A DNA stretch of 15,786 nt from Rubrobacteraceae bacterium (lineage in GTDB: Bacteria > Actinomycetota > Rubrobacteria > Rubrobacterales > Rubrobacteraceae), in contig JAJNDJ010000008.1 of the NCBI GenBank assembly GCA_021156345.1, forward strand, positions 1-15,786, written 5' to 3'. Of the stretch, positions 8,294 through 14,539 are shown in pieces (the first letter of the stretch is position 1; each line of letters starts with the position of its first letter). The position numbers and the translations under genes were made by a program. The notes below the pieces were generated by a model. It worked only from the letters and a program-made list of their open reading frames with translations, had not been told where the DNA came from and did no database searches.

Positions 8294-10845
8294 GGGTGTT
8301 CCTCCGCAGGTGGCGCATCCCGCAACCTTACAGGGCCTGGATCGATGACCTCATGGCCGAGCAGAAAGGCCAGGGATACCGGTGGTACGCCTTCGACAAC
8401 AAAGAGTCAGCGGCCAGCCGTCGGATCCTGGAAGCAAGCCAGGAGGAGCAACGAGGGTTCGTCCTGGCCGCGGCGGAGTGGTTGAATCTCTATCACGGGA
8501 AACAGTCCGCGGCCTTCTACGAGACCTGGGCAGTCCGTCAAACCATGCTGACCGTGCTGAGACGCAGGCTCCCGTTCGACCACGACGACGTCTGTCGCCT
8601 CCTGGATTGGTCCATCCGCCAGCCTTATACGCACGTGCGAGGAACACCACAGATGATAAAGGTGCTCCAGGATCACCTCAAAGACCACGAGCTCACACCA
8701 GATCTCCGCAAACGGGTCACCAAACTCACTGAATGTCTCGAAGAAGGCCACAGCACCGAAGAGACGCGCCGCTGGGCAGCGAGGCTAAGAGAGCTAGGGG
8801 GGCTTTCGAGCTCGACTATTCGCCTCGTACCCGGCGAGGCGTGGTCGGATGCTGCGATAAGCGACATCGATGCGATGAAAGGCGAGGAGATTGCGGCCTG
8901 GGGCGCGCTTCTGCAACACTGCACCAGGGCAAGAGGCGCGAAGCCCGGCCAGAAGTGGTCAACAAAAGCCGAGTCGGTGCTAGAGAAGATCGGACGCCCT
9001 GCTTTCGAGAGGTCCGTCGTGCGCTGGTTTCTGCTGGTGGAGAGGCCGCGCACCAGGCCCGTCGAGCGGGGGTCACAATGGCAGCCAGACCCCAACCTGC
9101 TCTTGCAGGACGAGAACGCGGATATCCTCAAGGCGCTCGCCTGGCTGTGCGCGCCCAGCGAGAATGCGGAGGTCGCGCGTGCGTTGGGGGCGCTGGCGCT
9201 CTCGGCGTATCGCAAGGTGCCGCAGATGGGGCCCAGGTGTGTCAGACTTGGCAACGCGTGCGTGTGGGCGTTGGGCGCCATGCCGGACGCGGGGGGAGTG
9301 GGGCAGCTCGCGATGCTACGGGCCAGGGTGAAGTTCGGCACGGCTCAGAAGGGTATCGAGAAGGCCCTGAACATCGCAGCAGGGCAGGCCGGTATGGCGC
9401 TGCAGGAGATCGAGGAGATCTCCGTCCCCGCCTACGGCCTGCAAGAGGTGGGGGTTAGGCGTGCGCAGTTGGGCGAGTTCGGCGTCGAGCTGGTAGTCAC
9501 GGGTACTAGCAACACTGAGCTGCGTTGGCTCAAGCCGGATGGCAAAAGGCAGAAATCCGTGCCCAAGGCCGTCAAAGAGCACAGCACCGAGGAGCTGAAC
9601 GAGATCAAAGCCGCCGCCGCCGACCTGCGGAAGATGCTGCCGGCCCAGCGCGACAGGATCGAGAACCTGTATCTGGAGCAGAAGACCTGGACCCACAGGG
9701 CCTGGCGCGAGCGCTATCTCGACCATCCTGTGGTCGGCACGCTTGCGCGACGCTTGATCTGGAAGTTCACAAACCAGAAACGCACAGGAGCCGGCGTCTT
9801 CTACGAAGGCCGGATCGTGGGTCGTGACGGCCACGTCTTGGAATGGTTGGATGACGCGACCGACGTGCGGTTGTGGCACCCCATGCAGGAGGACCCGGGC
9901 GAGGTCCTCGCCTGGAGGGACTGGCTCGCCGAACTGGAGTTACGCCAGCCCTTCAAGCAGGCGCACAGGGAAGTCTACCTGCTCACAGACGCGGAGCGTA
10001 CGACGAGGACCTACTCCAATCGCTTCGCCGCCCACGTCATAAAGCAGCACCAGTTCAACGCCCTGTGCGCGGCCCGGGGGTGGAAGAACAAGCTGAGACT
10101 GATGGTCGACGACGAATACCCGCCTGCGACCAGGGAGCTGCCAGCCTGGGGGTTGAGGGCCGAATTCTGGGTCGAGGGTATTGGCGACAATTACGGGGCC
10201 GACACCACGGAGGCCGGGACCTATCTCTACCTGGCCACGGACCAGGTCCGCTTTTACAACATCGGCGCCAGGGAGAACTACGCCCACGCGGGCGGAGGCG
10301 GATACTCTGCCGGACTTCGCGGACAGGGCACTCCCACAGGCCCGCTCACCCTCGAAGAGGTCCCACCGCTCGTCCTCTCCGAGGTGATGCGTGACGTGGA
10401 TTTGTTCGTGGGCGTGGCCAGCGTGGGCAACGACCCGAACTGGGCCGACGGCGGCCCAGAAGGCCGCTACAGAGATTACTGGACGAGCTACTCCTTCGGC
10501 GCCCTCTCCCAGACGGCAAAGACGCGCAAGCAGGTGCTGCAACGCCTGGTCCCTCGCCTCAAAATAGCCGACCGCTGCCACCTGGAAGACAGGTTCCTAA
10601 TCGTCCAGGGCGACGTACGCACCTACAAGATCCACCTCGGCAGCGGCAACATACTGATGGAGCCAAACGACCAGTACCTCTGTATCGTCCCAACCCGAGC
10701 CCCGACAACAGGCAACCTCGGAAACAGACTATACCTACCCTTCGAAGGCGACCGCACCCTGGCAATTATCCTCAGCAAAGCACTACTATTAGCGGAAGAC
10801 ACCAAGATAAAAGACCCCACAATACTCCACCAAATCTCGAGCTGA
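8290..10845 (+). CDS. DUF4132-domain (MolR-like) protein
   Basis: An 851-residue protein whose ATG overlaps the stop of the Gly-Gly protein gene (ATGA, 8290-8293), a sign of translational coupling. No signal peptide or membrane segment is visible, so it should be cytoplasmic. The N-terminal ~400 residues are helical and repeat-like (VARALGALALSAYRKVP, CVWALGAM), perhaps an HEAT-like scaffold. From about residue 440 it matches the DUF4132 pattern: LRKMLPAQRDRIENLYLEQ, RERYLDHPVVGTLARRLIW and LRLMVDDEYPPATRELPAWG. The C-terminal region has PPLVLSEVMRDVDLFVGVAS and, at 783-801, LGSGNILMEPNDQYLCIVP. DUF4132 proteins include E. coli YehI, once called MolR; their biochemical role is not established. 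The gene is intact. Its last ~130 bases are visibly poorer in G and richer in A than the rest. I cannot assign a reaction. Confidence 0.85.
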   Translation: MRVFLRRWRIPQPYRAWIDDLMAEQKGQGYRWYAFDNKESAASRRILEASQEEQRGFVLAAAEWLNLYHGKQSAAFYETWAVRQTMLTVLRRRLPFDHDDVCRLLDWSIRQPYTHVRGTPQMIKVLQDHLKDHELTPDLRKRVTKLTECLEEGHSTEETRRWAARLRELGGLSSSTIRLVPGEAWSDAAISDIDAMKGEEIAAWGALLQHCTRARGAKPGQKWSTKAESVLEKIGRPAFERSVVRWFLLVERPRTRPVERGSQWQPDPNLLLQDENADILKALAWLCAPSENAEVARALGALALSAYRKVPQMGPRCVRLGNACVWALGAMPDAGGVGQLAMLRARVKFGTAQKGIEKALNIAAGQAGMALQEIEEISVPAYGLQEVGVRRAQLGEFGVELVVTGTSNTELRWLKPDGKRQKSVPKAVKEHSTEELNEIKAAAADLRKMLPAQRDRIENLYLEQKTWTHRAWRERYLDHPVVGTLARRLIWKFTNQKRTGAGVFYEGRIVGRDGHVLEWLDDATDVRLWHPMQEDPGEVLAWRDWLAELELRQPFKQAHREVYLLTDAERTTRTYSNRFAAHVIKQHQFNALCAARGWKNKLRLMVDDEYPPATRELPAWGLRAEFWVEGIGDNYGADTTEAGTYLYLATDQVRFYNIGARENYAHAGGGGYSAGLRGQGTPTGPLTLEEVPPLVLSEVMRDVDLFVGVASVGNDPNWADGGPEGRYRDYWTSYSFGALSQTAKTRKQVLQRLVPRLKIADRCHLEDRFLIVQGDVRTYKIHLGSGNILMEPNDQYLCIVPTRAPTTGNLGNRLYLPFEGDRTLAIILSKALLLAEDTKIKDPTILHQISS

Positions 10846-10852
10846 CCAGCTG

Positions 10853-10902
10853 AGGTACTGACGAGCGACAGCCGAAGACTGGAGCGTTGTGAATTGCTAG
10901 AA
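10853..10902. repeat. Intergenic palindromic repeat, copy 1 (after the DUF4132 gene)
   Basis: The first ~35 bases match the sequence starting at 15551 at about 29 of 35 positions by my hand alignment. Shared blocks are AGGT-CTGAC, AGCG, AGCCGAAG and GAGCGT. The centre AGCC-GAAG-CT is a small hairpin with a GAA loop, less perfect here than at 15567-15579. A short hairpin AGCTG-AC-CAGCT (10840-10851) precedes it across the stop codon. The copy lies between convergent reading frames (the DUF4132 gene and the GH4 remnant), where a two-way transcription stop would be useful. It has no run of T, so a terminator role is only a possibility. Confidence 0.6.
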
Positions 10903-11077
10903 CTGTGGCAGATACTCCCTCTGAGCCTCGAACATCTCATCGAACATCGTTCTGGCATCGGGACCGCTACCAAGGAGGGGATCGTTTAGAAAGGCGCGGA
11001 AGGCCAGGTCCGTAGTTCCGCAGGCCGCGGAAGAGGCCGCCGGGCCCAACGGTGTCGCCGACGGTCTGCACCACCCC
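10897..11077 (-). pseudogene. Remnant of a GH4-family glycosidase (alpha-galactosidase/galacturonidase/glucuronidase type)
   Basis: On the minus strand, 11077 down to 11009 reads VVQTVGDTVGPGGLFRGLR. This is the conserved block of family GH4 (compare QTIxDTLGPGGIxRALR in E. coli MelA), part of the NAD/Mn-dependent active site. In a different frame, from about 11013 to the TAG at 10897-10899, it reads DLAFRAFLNDPLLGSG, then DARTMFDEMFEAQREYLPQF, the typical GH4 C-terminal end. The ~250 residues that normally separate the two blocks are gone, and the join shifts the frame. The N-terminal Rossmann part is also missing. GH4 enzymes are often encoded with uronate or galactoside catabolism genes, which fits the genes starting at 11181. 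It is oriented away from that operon, as a divergent partner would be. No function is expected. Confidence 0.8.
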
Positions 11078-11180
11078 GCGGCGAGGAGAGTGAGGTCGTG
11101 CTCAGGTCCGAGCTTATCGCCTGCCAGTGCGCACCACGTACAACTGATCCGTCCCGAACGAACAGAGGGGGAGAGGATAT

Positions 11181-12269
11181 ATGACCGTCGAAAAGCTGCG
11201 TTTCGGCATCTTGGGATGCGGCGTCATAGGTCCGCACCATGCGAAGGCCATCGCCGGCTTACAGAGTGCGGAGTTGGTGGCCGTGGCCGATGTCGTCCCC
11301 GAACTGGCCGAGGAGCTGGCCGATGAGCACGAATGCGCGCATTACGCCAGCCTCGAAGAGATGCTATCGGGCGTGGATCTCGACGCCGTATGCGTCTGCA
11401 CCCCTAGCGGCATGCACGCCGAGGGCGCCATAACGGCACTTGAGGCCGGCAAGGACGTCGTCATCGAAAAGCCCGTCGACGTTACGCTAGAGGCTGCGGA
11501 CCGCCTGATCGAAGTACAGCGTGCCACGGGCGGGAGGGTCGCCGTCGTAAGCCAGCACCGTTTCGACGCGGGAACCCAGGCTGTTCACGAGGCGCTCGCC
11601 GGAGGAGAGTTCGGCCGCCTGACCTCGGGGTCCGCCGACGTGCGTTGGTGGAGGTCACAGTCTTACTACGACTCTGGCGGCTGGCGCGGAACCTGGGAGT
11701 TGGACGGTGGGGGAGTCTTGATCAACCAGGCCATCCATAGCATCGACCTCCTTCAGTGGTTGATGGGCCAGGTAGTCGAAGTTACCGCCTACACGGGCCT
11801 GATCGCCCACGAGAGGATCGAGGTCGAAGACACGGCGGTAGCCATCTTGAAGTTTGCGAACGGCACCCTCGGCACCATAGTGGCCACGACGGCGGCATAT
11901 CCGGGACTAACGACCAGGATCGTCGTGCATGGGGATAGGGGATCGGCCATCATAGACGATGATGAACTTACCTACTTTCACGCCGCCGGCGAGGGACAGG
12001 AGGGAGAGGCCTACGGCGCGGGCGGAGGCGAGAACCAGGCGGAACAGGTCATGGAGCGGTATGGCGAGGCGACGTCCGAACCTGGCGCCGGCGCGGACCC
12101 TGGCAGCCTCTCTATGGCACACCGCGACCAGATACAGGACTTCATCGAGGCCGTAAGAGATGGCCGTGAACCGCTCGTAAACCTGCAAGAAGGGCGTAAG
12201 CCGCTGGCCATAATTCAGGGGATCTACGAGTCGGCCCGTACAGGCGGGCCGATACGCATCGAGGAATAG
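11181..12269 (+). CDS. Gfo/Idh/MocA-family NAD(P)-dependent sugar oxidoreductase
   Basis: A 362-residue protein with ATG 11181 behind the strong site GGGGGAGAGG (11167-11176). Residues 7-20 (RFGILGCGVIGPHH) are the Rossmann nucleotide-binding loop GxGxxG. EKPVD (96-100) carries the family Lys97. GGGVLINQAIHSIDLLQW (176-193) is the second conserved block with His186, usually part of the catalytic site. The C-terminal alpha/beta domain binds the sugar. Family members oxidise or reduce inositols, glucose-like sugars or uronate derivatives. Setting it beside a TIM-barrel isomerase and uronate genes suggests a hexuronate- or inositol-like substrate, which is inference. It is likely the first plus-strand gene of the operon running to 14497. 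The sequence looks intact and of normal family length. Confidence 0.88.
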   Translation: MTVEKLRFGILGCGVIGPHHAKAIAGLQSAELVAVADVVPELAEELADEHECAHYASLEEMLSGVDLDAVCVCTPSGMHAEGAITALEAGKDVVIEKPVDVTLEAADRLIEVQRATGGRVAVVSQHRFDAGTQAVHEALAGGEFGRLTSGSADVRWWRSQSYYDSGGWRGTWELDGGGVLINQAIHSIDLLQWLMGQVVEVTAYTGLIAHERIEVEDTAVAILKFANGTLGTIVATTAAYPGLTTRIVVHGDRGSAIIDDDELTYFHAAGEGQEGEAYGAGGGENQAEQVMERYGEATSEPGAGADPGSLSMAHRDQIQDFIEAVRDGREPLVNLQEGRKPLAIIQGIYESARTGGPIRIEE

Positions 12270-12275
12270 AACGAG

Positions 12276-12306
12276 CTGGGGCGGGCGGCGAGAGAACCGC
12301 CCCCAG
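12276..12306 (+). promoter_or_regulatory. GC-rich hairpin between the oxidoreductase and isomerase genes
   Basis: CTGGGGCGG (12276-12284) can pair with CCGCCCCCAG (12297-12306) with one bulged base. A shorter alternative is GGGCGG (12283-12288) with CCGCCC (12297-12302) around an 8-base loop. The stem ends where the isomerase ribosome site (GGAAAGGGG, 12306-12314) begins. It lacks a T run, so it is more likely an RNA-processing or translation-modulating stem inside the operon than a terminator. Confidence 0.4.
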
Positions 12307-12323
12307 GAAAGGGGTAATGACAC

Positions 12324-13151
12324 GTGTGGACCTTGACAGGTTTCGCAGATGAGATCTCTCCCGAGCTGGAGGAGCAACTGGAGACGCTCGGGGAGGAGTC
12401 CATAAGCTACATGGAGCTGCGCAGCGCATGGAACACCAACGTACTCGACCTCTCGGACGATGAGCTGCATAGGGTAAAGTCCGCTACAGCGGAGCGCGGC
12501 ATAAGGATATCTTCCATAGGCTCGCCAATAGGCAAAGTACCAGTGACGGACCCGTTCGGGCCGCACCTTGAGCGGTTCAGGCGGGCGCTGCATGTTGCCG
12601 ATGTCATGGAGACGCCTTACATACGCGTTTTCTCCTTCTTCATGCCCGAAGGTCAGGAGCCCGGCCACTACCGGGAAGAGGTGCTCGACCGGATGAGGAT
12701 TATGGCTGGCGAGGCTGAGGATTCCGGGGTCACGCTCCTTCATGAGAACGAGAAGGAGATCTACGGCGACGTCCCCAGCCGTTGCGTGGACATACTCTCG
12801 GGTGTAGGCTCTCCTGCCCTACGGGCGGCGTGGGACGCGGCCAACTTGGTGCAGTGCGGGATCAGCCCGTTTGATGAGGGATACGCCTCGTTGCGGCCCT
12901 ACCTGGAGTACGTGCACGTAAAGGACGCCCTCTCCGGCTCGGACAGGGTAGTACCGGCGGGTGAAGGAGACGGGCAGTTGCCCGAGACTCTCTCCGCGCT
13001 GCGCGCCTCCGGCTTCGATGGCTTCTTCTCGCTGGAACCGCATCTGGCATCCGCGGGAACGTACTCGGGTTTCAGCGGACCCGAGTTGTTCCGCAAGGCC
13101 GCCGGGGCCTTCAAAGGGCTACTGCGCAGGCAGGACATCGAATGGGCCTGA
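12324..13151 (+). CDS. Sugar phosphate isomerase/epimerase-type TIM-barrel protein (AP_endonuc_2 superfamily)
   Basis: A 275-residue protein starting at GTG 12324, with GGAAAGGGG about nine bases upstream. The barrel has the usual alternation of strand and helix. The expected divalent-metal ligands appear in order: Glu141 (LLHENE), Asp171 (AAWDAANL), His198 (YVHVKD) and Glu238 (SLEPHL). Relatives isomerise or epimerise sugars and inosose- or hydroxypyruvate-like compounds. The exact substrate cannot be read from sequence. It follows the Gfo/Idh gene by 54 bases and its 3' end overlaps the next start (ATG 13142) by 10 bases, so it is in an operon. Oxidoreductase plus isomerase pairs are common in catabolism of inositols and rare sugars. 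The gene looks intact. Confidence 0.85.
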   Translation: MWTLTGFADEISPELEEQLETLGEESISYMELRSAWNTNVLDLSDDELHRVKSATAERGIRISSIGSPIGKVPVTDPFGPHLERFRRALHVADVMETPYIRVFSFFMPEGQEPGHYREEVLDRMRIMAGEAEDSGVTLLHENEKEIYGDVPSRCVDILSGVGSPALRAAWDAANLVQCGISPFDEGYASLRPYLEYVHVKDALSGSDRVVPAGEGDGQLPETLSALRASGFDGFFSLEPHLASAGTYSGFSGPELFRKAAGAFKGLLRRQDIEWA

Positions 13152-13408
13152 CGGGAAATACGACCAACGCGCTGTTGGCCCTTAACGGCCTCGACTCAAG
13201 CCCAAACTCGGCCGTCTCCGTCGAAGGCCCGGAGGCCGGCCCGGCGGAGTCGGGCCAGAAGGTTGCGGTCCTGACCCGGTCGGGATCTCAGGTCCTCTCC
13301 AGCTTCGAAGGGGAGAGCAGCGCCGCCGGTGGCCGTACGCTCTTGCTTGGCCCGATTAGCGCAACCAACCTGGACGCCCTGCGCGACCTCCTGCCCTGGC
13401 GGACATGA
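13142..13408 (+). pseudogene. N-terminal stub, probably of tagaturonate epimerase (UxaE family)
   Basis: An 88-residue frame that starts inside the end of the isomerase gene (10-base overlap, AGGA upstream) and stops at TGA 13406-13408. Its end, GGRTLLLGPISATNLDALRDLLPW, resembles the N-terminal region of UxaE-type tagaturonate epimerases, which are near 480 residues and continue into a GFGDRLGLATPGH-like block. Nothing of that block is present. I assign UxaE with moderate confidence, from this resemblance and from the uronate context. The following ~100 bases (13405-13500) carry a coding-looking scrap in another frame (RAFQAEGHEVRFDDL, QGWRQNIN) that I cannot place; it may be a further piece of UxaE or UxaC. 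The stub is unlikely to be functional. Confidence 0.5.
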
Positions 13409-13510
13409 AGAGGCGCCATCTCGACCGTGCGTTCCAGGCTGAAGGGCACGAGGTCCGCTTCGACGACCTCTCTACGCAAGGCTGGCGGCAGAACATAAAT
13501 CTCCTCTCGC

Positions 13511-13646
13511 AGTCCTCTCGGTATGCGGCGCTATCTCGACGCGGTGATAGAGACGGCAGGGCTCTACAATACGGCGGGCTTCAACGACCACACGGCTCGC
13601 AAAGAGGGCCTACGGGTTCCAGAGAGAGCCTGTGGGCAGGACGTAA
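13511..13646 (+). pseudogene. uxaC: C-terminal remnant of glucuronate/galacturonate isomerase (UxaC family)
   Basis: 13511-13588 reads SPLGMRRYLDAVIETAGLYN, then TAGFND. This fits the UxaC region DSPEGMRRF.D.VxETAGFYNTxGFNDDTRAF that precedes the SIPARHD block. After FND the match jumps. From 13596 in a different frame the sequence reads LAKRAYGF and ends at TAA 13644-13646, the normal UxaC C-terminus (LAKRAY). About 50 residues, including DDTRAF and the SIPARHD block, are missing between them, and the ~350 residues before SPLGMRR are absent too. UxaC interconverts D-glucuronate and D-fructuronate, the step before the reductase encoded immediately downstream. The stop lies 11 bases before that gene's start, so the original operon order is still visible. 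Confidence 0.72.
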
Positions 13647-13657
13647 GGAGGAGAACG

Positions 13658-14497
13658 GTGGAACAGAGATCGATGCAGGATCTCTTCTCTCTGGCGGGAA
13701 AGGTCGCCGTCGTCACGGGCGCGACAGGGGTCCTCGGCTCTGAGATGGCCCGCTACCTCGCGCGCAGCGGCGCCAGGGTGGCAGTGCTCGGTCGTCGCGA
13801 GGAGAAGGCCCACCGGGTCGCCGGAGAGATAGAAGTGGCTGGTGGGGAATCACTCGCCCTTCCCGCTGATGTGCTCGACGCTGGGCAGCTCAAGGACGCC
13901 AGAGACGCCCTGCTCGAGCGCTGGGACAGGGTGGATATTCTTGTAAACGCCGCCGGCGGCAACGTACCCGAGGCCACCCTCAGAGATGGCGTCGGTTTCT
14001 TCGAGTTGCCGGAGGAGGCGCTACGGCAGGTGATGGACCTCAACTTCCTGGGTACCGTGCTCCCCTGTCAGGTCTTCGGGGCCGCCATGCTCGAGGGTGC
14101 TGAGGAGCCAGATGGTTGCATCGTGAACATCTCTTCCATGGCCGCTTCCAAAACCCTGACCAACGTGGTCGGCTACTCGGCCGCCAAGGCCGCCGTCGAC
14201 AACTTCACCCGCTGGCTCGCCGTCGAGCTCGCTCGCCGATTCGGTCCGGGCCTCAGGGTCAACGCCATAGCGCCAGGCTTCTTTATAGGGGAGCAGAACA
14301 GGAACCTGTTGCTCGACGAGGAAGGCAGCCCATCACAGAGAGGACAGACAATAATCCAGCACACCCCCGCGGGGCGTTTCGGAGAACCCGATGAGCTGGG
14401 CGGGACCCTGATCTGGCTCTGCAGCCGGGCCTCCGCCTTCGTCAACGGAATCGTCGTGCCCGTAGACGGCGGCTTTTCCGCCTTCAGCGGTGTGTGA
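13658..14497 (+). CDS. SDR-family oxidoreductase, probable D-fructuronate reductase (D-mannonate oxidoreductase)
   Basis: I place the start at GTG 13658, five bases after AAGGAGGAG (13645-13653). A longer frame from 13523 exists only because the UxaC remnant happens to read through in phase. The 279-residue protein has the classical SDR sites: TGATGVLG (20-27) for NAD(P), NAAGG (97-101), NISSM with the catalytic Ser near 159-160, and YSAAK (Tyr173, Lys177). The C-terminal part is APGFFIGEQNRNLLL, then a PAGRFGEPDELGGTLIWLCS region. That part closely resembles the SDR type of mannonate oxidoreductase that reduces D-fructuronate to D-mannonate, in place of the long-chain UxuB of E. coli. Standing directly after a uxaC remnant supports this. 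It appears intact, although its upstream partners are not. The next mannonate dehydratase step is not in the window. Confidence 0.85.
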   Translation: MEQRSMQDLFSLAGKVAVVTGATGVLGSEMARYLARSGARVAVLGRREEKAHRVAGEIEVAGGESLALPADVLDAGQLKDARDALLERWDRVDILVNAAGGNVPEATLRDGVGFFELPEEALRQVMDLNFLGTVLPCQVFGAAMLEGAEEPDGCIVNISSMAASKTLTNVVGYSAAKAAVDNFTRWLAVELARRFGPGLRVNAIAPGFFIGEQNRNLLLDEEGSPSQRGQTIIQHTPAGRFGEPDELGGTLIWLCSRASAFVNGIVVPVDGGFSAFSGV

Positions 14498-14502
14498 TCG
14501 AG

Positions 14503-14531
14503 TTGCTTTGCCTGTAGACGCAGATTAGACT
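14503..14531 (+). promoter_or_regulatory. Sigma-A-type promoter of the LCP gene, probably leaderless
   Basis: TTGCTT (14503-14508) and TAGACT (14526-14531) are separated by exactly 17 bases. The -10 box ends eight bases before ATG 14540, so transcription should begin at or next to the start codon. No Shine-Dalgarno lies before that ATG, which agrees with a leaderless message. The promoter begins only six bases after the SDR stop, so the LCP gene is probably a separate transcription unit. Confidence 0.65.
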
Positions 14532-14539
14532 CCCTGTGG

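Noticed and set aside
6386..10845. P450 and the DUF4132 pair as one operon
   Set aside because: A 105-bp gap with weak promoter-like words (TTGTCG-17-TACGCT at 7819-7847) separates them, and nothing links their functions; co-transcription cannot be excluded but is not supported.
13523..13657. N-terminal extension of the SDR protein to ATG 13523
   Set aside because: The extension encodes UxaC-like residues, and a strong ribosome site (AAGGAGGAG) precedes GTG 13658; the in-phase reading is accidental.
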